Assembly (NCBI GenBank): GCA_916613615.1
Contig: OU744728.1
Location: 31,821,950 to 31,885,949 of the forward strand
Direction: 5' to 3'
DNA length: 64,000 nt
From: Steromphala cineraria
Taxonomy: Eukaryota > Mollusca > Gastropoda > Trochida > Trochidae
A model generated the notes under the pieces. That model made no database searches, was not told where the DNA came from, and saw only the letters and a program-made list of their open reading frames with translations. The position numbers and the translations under genes were made by a program. This document shows, piece after piece, positions 55,421 through 64,000 of this stretch (position 1 is the stretch's first letter; each line of letters starts with the position of its first letter).

Positions 55421-58400
55421 GAGGATTCAGCCATCAGGCTTTATCCTTATTGTTATTGGCGTGTTTTTTTTTATTAGGTCTTCAAGACAAAGTCTTTATT
55501 ATTATTTGTACTTTATTATTATTTGTACTTTTTTTGTGAACGAACTGCTCCAAATTCGCCCAAACTTGGCATGCTGATAGCTCTTACTGGGGAATAGATA
55601 TAATAAACTTTTGGACAAAATCGACTCGTACATGTACATTAAAGGTCCAGTTCGAATACAAAATCGAAATTTTAACATTGATTTTTTTTTCAAAATGCAC
55701 TTAGAGACTTGAATTATATTTTTAAAAGATGCGCAATAAAAAATCATGAAAAAAGGTAAATCTTGACAAATTCGTAGGTCACGTGGTTTGGCCGCCATCT
55801 TGCTTTTAGTGCATTTTTGACGATTTCCGACCCCACCCGCCTTTGAGAATCTTTAGTTTATAATCTTTTCTTTTAAAGTTCTTAACTACAATACTTTTGT
55901 TGCTGTGACCTTTCAAAGTTGAACAAAATCTCAAAATCGTCAACTTCAAGGGCACATAACTAAAAAAAAGACCGTAGAATTTAATGATTTTTGCATGAGA
56001 GTTAGACATGAGCAAGGTCTTCAAGATAAAAGAATTACATCGCTCGCGAACAGTCACTTCCGGTTACAAGGAAGAGTCAAACTTCGCATTTTGAAAAGTG
56101 GTGTTTTGGTGGGTTTGAAGAATCTTTACTAAATAACGCCAGACGATTTATCATTGTTCTATATATCATTTGAAAGCTAAAATAACATACAATCTTGGAT
56201 GAATCTCATTTATTTCAGATTAAACATAAACATTGACATTTGGAACTTTTAAACAGGGTCAATTTTGAATGATTTTGATATATGAATGTTTGAAAAATCC
56301 TAGCTCATTAACAACAAATCATAAGGCAATGTATAATATGTCACCAGACAGCTAAACCTGATAATTTCACCAAACAAAATCATCTATGTCCATGTACATT
56401 GAAAGAAAAGGGGCAGTAGCACGATTTTTGACAATTTCATACTTTCAATTTTTCACTGATAATTGCAAGTAAATGCTAAATGTATAACTTTGATAGTGTC
56501 AAAAATCTCATTACACAAACCAAGCATCCATAGTCAGAGAACAAATTATAAAGATTCTCATAAAATCCATTGGCAGACATTTTTTGTGAACACCTTTAAT
56601 TCATTTTGTGTAAGAAAAGGAATCGCATGGCTTGACTATACATTATATAATTTTGATTTATTACTGCTTCATTTAGTTTTAATACACTGTCTTTAGATTG
56701 GAACCATGTATTTTCATTTTACTGACATCAAATTATTTCCCCCATAAAAACGTGCTACTGCCCCTTTAAAATATTGCGTTTTGGGAAAATACCAATTTTG
56801 CGCACTTTTCAAATTTCCATAATGTCCTTACTAATTAAGCTATTTTACAATTGATTACACCTAAACACGCGCTATTTTAAGTAAAACATTCGCTATGTTA
56901 CACTATATCATAAAAGAATTGATAGTTAAGGAGCTGGAAAGACAAACATCGAGTAAGTGTCTACAAAAATGAATTTTTCAATGTTTTCATTACAGTTAAA
57001 AAAATCTTTTCTCCTTTACTATTAAAGTTATCTAAACAAACTATACATCAATGGATGCGCTTGTTCAAGACAAAAATAATTTGTGTGGTAATGTATTATC
57101 GAAATCTTAAAGGTTAATGTATGAAGTTCATAAATTGCTTGTATGGGTAGTCTCTATTCTATATAACAGATCGAGAAATACGCTAAATTATTTATTTCAT
57201 GACAGATTTAGGTCCAATTTAAAATTTAAGTTCCTCTTAGCATATAAAAACAATAAACGAGGGCAAAATTCAAGGTTTTGTATTTTACTTTTTGTCATAA
57301 CGTCCACTCCGAGATTCTAACCAAAGTTGGGAATTGTCTTATCTGTCTTTTTTTATGTTAATATGGGTTAAAGTATCTCCCTTAGACCAGTGTTGACAAA
57401 GGATATTAACATTTCAGACTTCAAATATCTGTACCCCCAAAATGGTTACAGATCATTCCACCAAATTTCCGCGCACCACTTGCAGCTTTTCAATTCTTGT
57501 TTGCACATACACAAATTATACATGTAAATAAAGACAATTCTGTCCTCTACACGATGGTGAAAACAGACCTAAAATATATCAAATAGTTCGGGAGCTCTTG
57601 AGGCTTACGGTAATTTGATTGAAAACATAATATTTGCGACAGATGTCGCATCGCTCACCGTTTCTTTACTATTTCATGCTCATTAGCAAATAATACATCC
57701 AAAAAAAGACAATTCTCTCCTCAAAACAATGGTTAAAAACAATTTTGGAGTGTCTATAATGGTTCGGATGATAGGAATCCCGCACGGTGAGTGCCGTCGT
57801 TTAATTTGAGGGAAAAAATATAAAAACTTTACACTGATAGATTTGATCCATTTTAATAACAATAATTTGTGTGCATTCAACAATACTTATTTTAAAACTG
57901 AGATCAAATTGCAAAACGTCATTGCCTTTGCCTTAAAATTCTCTTTCTAATGAGCCTGTCAACGTTTTCATAGCTTTTATAGTAAGACCGCTACATATAG
58001 AACAGTTTTGACTACGCTTCTCACTATAAATCCCTTATATGGCTTTCCTTATAAGGAAGTTTAGTGTATCATTACGTTGCGTGAAAGAGCGCCCCTTTCA
58101 TTGTTTAAAAGCTATGCGCCTGTGTCATGTTTTCCCCAATTGTACACTGGAATATCAAGTCAGTGCAGTCACCTTGAGATATAACTGCTTAGTTTTTAAG
58201 AATATTGCTTTATAGGGTTTGTTAAGGGCCCGGGAAGACGAACCTCGAGTAGCGGTCTAAAAATACGAATTTTTCAATGTTTTCAACAAATTAAAAAAAA
58301 TCTTTACTCTGTTACTATTAAAGTCATCAAAACAAACTATACATAAATGGATTGGCTTGTTAAAGACACACATATTTTGTGTAGTACCTTATTATAAAAA

Positions 58401-58490
58401 TATTAACAGTAAATGTGTTCATATGCTGCTTGTATGCATCGTCAGCTGTTCTGTATAACGGGTCGGGAATTAAGCTAAATTATTCATTTC
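55421..58490 (+). mobile_element. hairpin-ended element, copy 4 (3' end lost)
   Basis: It starts 'gaggattcagcc atcaggctttatcctt' (a mutated hairpin) plus 'attgttattggcgtg'. The body matches copies 1-3 to about 56100 and then parts of 39200-39990 at 57040-57150 and 57600-58200. 'actatacatcaatggat' (57042) recurs as 'actatacataaatggat' (58339), so an internal unit of about 1.3 kb is duplicated. It is cut at about 58490 by the plus-strand LINE. A MITE is inserted at 56407-56770. Confidence 0.6.
56407..56770 (+). mobile_element. MITE, 'GGGGCAGTAGCACG' family, copy 4
   Basis: Ends are 'aaaaggggcagtagcacgat' and 'aaaacgtgctactgcccctt'. The interior has 'ccattggcagacatttttt' and 'ttcattttgtgtaagaaaag'. 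About 364 bp, the longest copy here, no ORF. Confidence 0.75.
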
Positions 58491-58491
58491 T

Positions 58492-58870
58492 TGGACATGC
58501 TTAGTGACTCTAGAAAGGTTCAATGATAACAAGCTGATGGCATAGCCTTGGTGAGTTCTTGTACCAACAATCTCACCTCTCTTCTGAAAACAGCGCTTTA
58601 CATTCTTCTCAACCAAGAGCGAGTACTTCATATTTAAGGCTAACAGAAAGACTGATTGTGCTGAGAACGGACTTTCACTGTATGGGCGTCCTCTACCAAC
58701 AGTGAACCAAGTTAAACATGTTGGCGTCATCTTCTCTGACCAGTTTAATTCAATGGGTAGAACGTTAGACGCATGTGCAAAGCTAAGGTCTTCTGCATAC
58801 TCCATGGCATGGAAAGGACTAAATCCATCTCTGATATCCCCAATAGTTTGTCTTAAACTAATTCAGAACA
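58492..58870 (+). pseudogene. host LINE ORF2, 5' part (from the YADD region)
   Basis: The plus strand reads ADGIALVSSCTNNLTSLLKT (58537; the catalytic YADD has decayed to ADG), then after a frameshift EYFIFKANRKTDCAENGLSL, YGRPLPTVNQVKHVGVIFSD (58669) and LDACAKLRSSAYSMAWKGLN, SLISPIVCLKLIQ (58838-58867). It is a non-LTR RT of a different family from the guest that interrupts it. It is 5'-truncated and continues after the guest at 62294. Removing the guest and one copy of the 10-bp duplication restores the frame (LKLIQ to NMALPKCLYGSELW). Confidence 0.8.
58861..58870 (+). repeat. 10-bp target-site duplication, left copy
   Basis: 'attcagaaca', repeated at 62284-62293 on the other side of the guest LINE. 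Confidence 0.9.
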
Positions 58871-61800
58871 ATTTCAATTCATTTTATTTCGGTTTTGTAG
58901 GCCATTGGCCCATGTACAATTGCAATATAATTCACAAAATAAGAGTAGCAAATCAAAGTATAAAACAATAGTTAAGTTATTACAGAAGACATAGCACGCT
59001 TTCTAAGAGCAAGAGCTTCCTTACAATAATTTGCACATTTAAATAATGAATTACTACATTTGCTGCTTATTAACTTAAGGTAATATTGTAATGTGTTACC
59101 CTGTCTACAACATTGATAATAGTTTTCCCTGATTGAAGCATATGCGTCACATACAAACAAAAAGTGAATTTCATCTTCAATCAGGCCACATTCACACATT
59201 TTACAGATTCTATTCACATTAAAACCTCGAATATTACATCTCAGGGGAAGTGCATGTAGTCTTAATAAACAAATAGTTCTTCGGATTGCTATATGGTTAA
59301 TAGAAGATACATAATGTTCAATACTTAACAACGGTTTAACTTCTTTGAAATATCTAAGATGTAAAGACTCATTTATTTTACCAAGAATATTTTGTTTATT
59401 ACAGTCCATAATTCGATTCTTGAAATTAGAAATAAAACATTTAATATCGCCAACATCCTGACTGTACCATACAAATCCGAAACCAAAGGAACATAAAAGA
59501 TATTTAACCGACGTTGCCCAAGTTATTCTGCCAACTGAATCTAATTTCCTCATAAGAAGATAAGACTGTTTTGGATAACGATCTTCTGACATCCTCAACA
59601 ATTTACACCAATAATTAATGCACCTCACGTAATAATCCACATAAATGCTTAATCTGCCACAATCTGCTAAAATACCATTACTAGAGACATGCTTTCCGAC
59701 ACCAAGTACATATTTACAAAAATTAGTGTGAAATATTTCAATAGATTTCCTTTCCTCAAATCCCCAAATTTCAGAGCCATACAATAATACGGGTTTAACC
59801 TTACTATCAAATAATTTGAACATCACACCAACCGGCATATTGGGGTATTTGAGAAATAACCTTTTCAAAGAAAAAAGAGCCTTACTCGCCTTACTAACTA
59901 AGTTTTGTACACACTTTGTCCAGCAGAGCCGAGTGGAAAACAGAATACCAAGATAGTTATAATACGTTGAAGTCTTAATTTGAATGCCATTATAAAACCA
60001 CTTTTCATTTAAACGAAGATAACCACCATTGCGAAATACCAATACCTCAGTTTTATCCATATTAACCTCAAGACCCCATGAGCTGCAAAACTTATGTAAA
60101 ATATCTATCTTTCTTTGTAAGCCTATCACTGTGTCATCAAATAAATTAAGGTCATCAGCATACAGTAATGAAAGTAAGTCCGAAAATTCTGACCCAACAA
60201 AAATACCCCTAACCCCTGAGTTTTGCAACATACCCTGAAACTCTGATATAAACATCGAAAAAAGAAGCGGACTTAAAATGCAACCTTGACGCACACCACT
60301 TACTGACTCAAAATATTCACCGATTGAAGAATGAGAATGCCGAACAGCGACTAATATTTTAGAATACATATCCCGTAAAATTAGTATTAACTTGCCTCTT
60401 ATACCTTGTCTAAAAAGTGAATACCATAGTAATGTCCTGTTGACTGAATCGAAAGCCTTTCGAAAATCCACAAATAAACAATAAAAACGACCACCACTTT
60501 TTGAAAGATACTTCTGGATAAGACATTGCAAAGTAAATATATTGTCTGTTGTAGAATACCCTTTACGAAACCCTGCTTGTGCCTCTGGAATTTTATCATA
60601 AACCTCTGCAAATGTTTGAAGACGACTATTGATTACTATGCAAAACACCTTGCCAAGAACGTCCATTAACGAAATACCCCTATAATTATCTACATTATTT
60701 ACACTACCGTTCTTATGCAAAGGAACAATAATCCCCCTCGACCACTCATGTGGATAAACACCAGACGAAAGAATACTATTAAAAATCAGTACCAAATAAG
60801 GTATAAGCAAACAAACACAGGAAATAATCATTTCGGCCTTGATGCCATCTGGGCCTGCTGCTTTTCCACATTTTAGACATTTTAAAGCATCTTCAATCTC
60901 TTTATGAGTAATGTCATCATTCAAGATACAATCAATATCATTTTCATTATCATAATCAACATCCACGTCACCATTGTCATTTAGGTTGGTATTATCAAAT
61001 AGCAGTTCAGCATCATAAAACATCTCATTGTCAAAAAGGTTATTAGTTATGTTGCACACGTCCTTGAAATACTCAGTCCATTGAGCACACGTTATAGTGG
61101 GGGAGTGTATACGAGAGCTAGTCAACGACTTCACTTTAGACCAGAAGTTTTTACTGTCTTTGTTTAATGATAAAGTCACAAGTTCGTTTATATGGTTTTC
61201 ATCAGATGCTGCTTTCTTCTTTCTACAAGTTCTTCTGTAGGCGTTTCTTGCTTTACAATATTCTGTTAATTTCTCCTTATCCCCAGAAAGTCTAAATTCA
61301 TTCAAGTATAACATTTTAGTCTTTTTCATGGTTTCACAGTCATTATCATACCAGGAACAATGTGTAGATTGATGTGATTTATGCTGTTTAGCTAATAGAC
61401 CACAGTTAGACGCACAAGTTTGAAGAGTGTTTGTCAATCTGTTCACTGCAGAGTTTATATCCGCGTTAATCAATTCTTTACACTGATCTAAACTAAAATT
61501 ATGTAGTAGACCGCGTAAGCAGTCGGCGAAGTTTTCCTTACAGTCCTCCCTCCATGAAAATCTGGGTATATCACAGCTCACATGTACGTCATCAACAACT
61601 TTCACAGGTTTAGTAGGACATGAAAACATTACACTGAGAGGGAAATGATCCGACTCATCTCTTGTATAAATATTAAAGTCGACAATATTTGTAAACAGAT
61701 CTGTGGAACACAATATGTAATCAACTGTACTAGCACCTTTATCTTTGAAGCATGTATAAGACCCGAGGCGATCACCAGGAAATCTACCGTTCAATATGTG

Positions 61801-62283
61801 TATACCGAATGTACAACACAACTTTACAACATCCTCGCCATATGCGTTAATAATATCATCTTTATTTCTCCTCGGCTTGTTGAAGTGGTCTGTAACGTAG
61901 TCCATATCTTCAATAACGGGAATATATTTATTATCATCATCTATGATAAAATCATGTAAATTACCCGTCCTTGCGTTGAGGTCACCGGGAAGTATGACGT
62001 CACAGTTAGGATAGTCAGTCATTACCTCCACAAGACAATCTTCTAAATAATCTATTCCTCTACACGATCTTGTATCTGTAGCAATGGATGAATGACTAGG
62101 ATGAACATACACGAAACAAAGGAGAAGATTTTTTTGTAGATTAAAAACTGATTTGTTTAGGACTATAAATATCATGTCTGTAAATTGAGAAATCACACGA
62201 ATAACACCCTGTTCAAGTGATCGGTGTAGTCCAACAGCTACACCACCTCTATGGTTAAAATCTCTATAGTTTGCGTAGATCAG
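58871..62283 (-). mobile_element. guest LINE, 5'-truncated, 3.4 kb
   Basis: Bounded exactly by the 10-bp duplication. It is oriented minus, 5'-truncated in the endonuclease N-terminus (62283). It has a 3' UTR of about 100 nt containing 'gaaataaaatg' and ends '...gaattgaaatt' without a long poly-A. The open frame is unbroken from the 5' edge to 58972, so this looks like a recent insertion. Confidence 0.9.
58972..62283 (-). CDS. LINE ORF2: AP endonuclease (partial) and reverse transcriptase
   Basis: This protein nicks target DNA and reverse-transcribes its own RNA at the nick. About 1,103 codons are open; the first GTG at 62196 gives 1,074. Upstream of it the endonuclease reads RGGVAVGLHRSLEQG, so its N-terminus lies outside the copy. 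With 1,074 numbering: endonuclease motifs GDLNARTG (71), STVDYIL (156) and ESDHFPLS (181); RT fingers KAAGPDG (445), NYRGISL (504) and AGFRKGYSTTDNIF (541); motif A FVDFRKAFDSVN (575); motif B GVRQGCILSPLLF (634); motif C LLYADDLNLF (677); C-terminal knuckle CKMCECGLIEDEIHFLFVC (998). All catalytic residues after the truncation are intact. Jockey/CR1-side non-LTR group; exact clade not assigned. Related dead copies: 13735-14650 and 23598-25617. Confidence 0.9.
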   Translation of the reverse strand: MIYANYRDFNHRGGVAVGLHRSLEQGVIRVISQFTDMIFIVLNKSVFNLQKNLLLCFVYVHPSHSSIATDTRSCRGIDYLEDCLVEVMTDYPNCDVILPGDLNARTGNLHDFIIDDDNKYIPVIEDMDYVTDHFNKPRRNKDDIINAYGEDVVKLCCTFGIHILNGRFPGDRLGSYTCFKDKGASTVDYILCSTDLFTNIVDFNIYTRDESDHFPLSVMFSCPTKPVKVVDDVHVSCDIPRFSWREDCKENFADCLRGLLHNFSLDQCKELINADINSAVNRLTNTLQTCASNCGLLAKQHKSHQSTHCSWYDNDCETMKKTKMLYLNEFRLSGDKEKLTEYCKARNAYRRTCRKKKAASDENHINELVTLSLNKDSKNFWSKVKSLTSSRIHSPTITCAQWTEYFKDVCNITNNLFDNEMFYDAELLFDNTNLNDNGDVDVDYDNENDIDCILNDDITHKEIEDALKCLKCGKAAGPDGIKAEMIISCVCLLIPYLVLIFNSILSSGVYPHEWSRGIIVPLHKNGSVNNVDNYRGISLMDVLGKVFCIVINSRLQTFAEVYDKIPEAQAGFRKGYSTTDNIFTLQCLIQKYLSKSGGRFYCLFVDFRKAFDSVNRTLLWYSLFRQGIRGKLILILRDMYSKILVAVRHSHSSIGEYFESVSGVRQGCILSPLLFSMFISEFQGMLQNSGVRGIFVGSEFSDLLSLLYADDLNLFDDTVIGLQRKIDILHKFCSSWGLEVNMDKTEVLVFRNGGYLRLNEKWFYNGIQIKTSTYYNYLGILFSTRLCWTKCVQNLVSKASKALFSLKRLFLKYPNMPVGVMFKLFDSKVKPVLLYGSEIWGFEERKSIEIFHTNFCKYVLGVGKHVSSNGILADCGRLSIYVDYYVRCINYWCKLLRMSEDRYPKQSYLLMRKLDSVGRITWATSVKYLLCSFGFGFVWYSQDVGDIKCFISNFKNRIMDCNKQNILGKINESLHLRYFKEVKPLLSIEHYVSSINHIAIRRTICLLRLHALPLRCNIRGFNVNRICKMCECGLIEDEIHFLFVCDAYASIRENYYQCCRQGNTLQYYLKLISSKCSNSLFKCANYCKEALALRKRAMSSVIT

Positions 62284-62293
62284 ATTCAGAACA
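62284..62293 (+). repeat. 10-bp target-site duplication, right copy
   Basis: 'attcagaaca', matching 58861-58870. Confidence 0.9.
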
Positions 62294-63300
62294 TGGCCTT
62301 ACCAAAGTGTCTTTATGGCAGTGAGCTGTGGAACACTCTGAGTCAAACAGAGATTCTCATGTTGGAACGTGCTTATAGACATGTCATCAAGTCGATTCAA
62401 GGCCTGCCAAAGAGAACTAGGACTGACGTGTGTTTGGGTCTTCTTGGCCTGCTACCTCTGGAAAAGCAGAGATGGGTAAAAAGAAGCTGCTGTGTCTAGG
62501 AACCATCATGAACATGAACGTATCTTATCTTCCTCGACAGGTGTTGCTGACAAGGCTGTTGTGCTCTGTACCCAATTGAGAGGTTTCATTCCTGATCTGA
62601 TTAGATTTCTCAGGAAGTATCAACTGAAATATGTCATAGACACCTTCTTGTCAATTGGAAGGTTTCCATCCCAGGCCAGGGGAAACAGAATGTGATATCT
62701 GCTGTTTGGAAATTCTACTCTTCTACATGAACGGATAGACTCCAAGCTGATTCAGATCTCCAGTGGTTTGGACACAAACAAACAGATCTGAGTGTTCATC
62801 CAGCATGGTCTCTGTCACATGAAGACTACCTGCACCGAACCTCTTCTAAGTTCCATGTGCAGGTATGCTCCAGTATCAGAGATATCAAAGACGCTGTGTA
62901 CCTGTGTGAGCAATGTGATCAGATATATAGTGATCCGTGTGTTCACGCTGTCGTACAGTGTGATAACCTATCTACTCTGAGGGACGAGCTATGGTGTGAA
63001 CTCATCAATATTGGACTTCAGTGTATGGTTCCACAAACTATCGGACATTGAGATGGTCTCTCATGTAGACCCAGATTCATTCTGAATGCAGTAGAACTGA
63101 GAACATTCAATAAAGTAGCTGTGAAATACATCCATCTGATGTGAAGAGAAGTGACAAGGCACTGAGCAGGACATCCAGTGTCGGTACAGACTGAGACTAT
63201 AATGATGCAGGGCTGATGTAAATTTTACTGATTGTTGCTTTTTTGTTTTCGCATTTTGTCTTTGTAATCTCCCAATTTGGAGGATGAATAATAATATATA
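62294..63300 (+). pseudogene. host LINE ORF2, 3' part and UTR
   Basis: This continues the host LINE: MALPKCLYGSELWNTLSQTE (62293), RAYRHVIKSIQGLPKRTRTD, VCLGLLGLLPLEKQR (62434). Then frames shift through AVWKFYSSTRTDRLQADSDL (62701) and ITGHEDYLHRTS-like coding to VYLCEQCDQIYSDPCVHAVV (62899), a C-terminal Cys/His knuckle, and end near 63049. The UTR runs to an AT-rich tail at about 63300. Frameshifts near 62498 and 62690 make it dead. Confidence 0.8.
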
Positions 63301-64000
63301 TATCATTCTAAGATTTCGCATATTGTAATTGTATTTCCAGGGTGACTTTTGTCATTCTGCCACTTTCAAGCTTTGATAACTCAAAAAGTTACGCTAACAA
63401 ATGTATGTATACACTCAGGGGCAAAAGAAACGATACCAACTTTTCAAGAGGATAAAATACAAAATTATGTGACTAGTGAAATGCGAAAACAAACCCCTGA
63501 GATAGGCAAATGAGTTGTAAAGATGTAGATGTAGAGTATGAAACTTTTATTGTTATGACTGTTCAAATACACTGGGGGTCCTAAAACTGTTTTTCCAATT
63601 AGTTTTTTGGCCAACCTTTATGGAATTGCACTTAATTAAAAAACATATGAAATGTTATAGATATAAGATGTTATCAATCTAAATAACTTTCATGGAAATC
63701 AAGTTGTTTACGCATATTAACTGCATGACAGACAAGAAAGCTAAGTTTTCTCTATCCTTTCTCGTCTAGTTAAGGAGATTTTAAAACGACAAACTTTGAA
63801 AGTTGTATTTTTCAAAAACATGACCATACAATGTATATTGCTTTTATATTCATAAATAAGTTTAGGTTGCTGCTGAAGACATTGCGTTACCCTGTTTCCG
63901 TCGTAATTATCAATCGTTGCTTAAATCATTTTATATATTATCATGTTTTTTAAGCCATGAGTGGAGAATAGGAATTCATCAAAACATAGAACGCGATCAG
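63301..64000. other. no recognisable gene
   Basis: AT-rich sequence with no ORF of note and no repeat that I can match elsewhere in the window. Confidence 0.3.

Noticed and set aside
58702..58971. Single 89-codon ORF crossing 58870
   Set aside because: It fuses host LINE coding with the guest LINE 3' UTR and is not a real protein.

Overview
The window is eukaryotic nuclear DNA, AT-rich, with no prokaryotic operons, no rRNA or tRNA genes that I can see, and almost no conventional host genes. The mix of mobile elements (Polinton/Maverick remnants, Tx1/L1-type and jockey/CR1-type LINEs, a Penelope-like element, a Merlin/IS1016-type transposon, tRNA-SINE, short-TIR MITEs, (GTCC)n-containing repeats) and recurrent strings such as 'gggcagataactc' point to a marine invertebrate. 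A mollusc, probably a bivalve, is my inference, made without any database search.

Layout. 1-8.3 kb: mostly anonymous DNA with one copy of a hairpin-ended element (3191-4055), a tRNA-derived SINE (4057-4555), a candidate X-box promoter plus first coding exon (5322-5444), a MITE (7052-7285) and a LINE 3' fragment (7728-8255). 8.3-16.5 kb: a 74-bp tandem repeat, two decayed copies of a Polinton major-capsid-type gene (8755-9640 and 15658-16445), LINE ends and a LINE fragment (13735-14650). 16.5-22.3 kb: a run of decayed Polinton genes ending in an integrase. 22.3-28.3 kb: a Tx1-like LINE ORF2 broken by at least three later insertions, one of which contains a further insertion. 28.4-37.5 kb: Polinton protein-primed DNA polymerase and packaging ATPase, the ATPase split cleanly by a 4.3-kb TIR element. 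37.5-50.6 kb: two almost identical ~3.0-kb hairpin-ended elements in inverted orientation around a 2.4-kb Polinton-like segment. The right-hand copy carries a 4.64-kb Merlin-type transposon with perfect 47-bp TIRs, an 8-bp target duplication, a transposase and two unrecognised accessory ORFs. 50.6-58.5 kb: anonymous DNA, a Penelope-like RT and a fourth hairpin-ended element. 58.5-63.3 kb: a LINE fragment (+) interrupted by a 3.4-kb LINE (-) with an open frame of about 1,100 codons and a 10-bp target duplication.

The window therefore reads as a stratigraphy of nested insertions. The oldest layer is Polinton and Tx1-like. The youngest-looking elements are the guest LINE (58871-62283), the Merlin transposon (45886-50525) and the inverted hairpin-ended pair. 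The strongest candidate for something undescribed is the Merlin element with its two tightly spaced accessory ORFs, followed by the hairpin-ended family. Polinton genes are described only as remnants.
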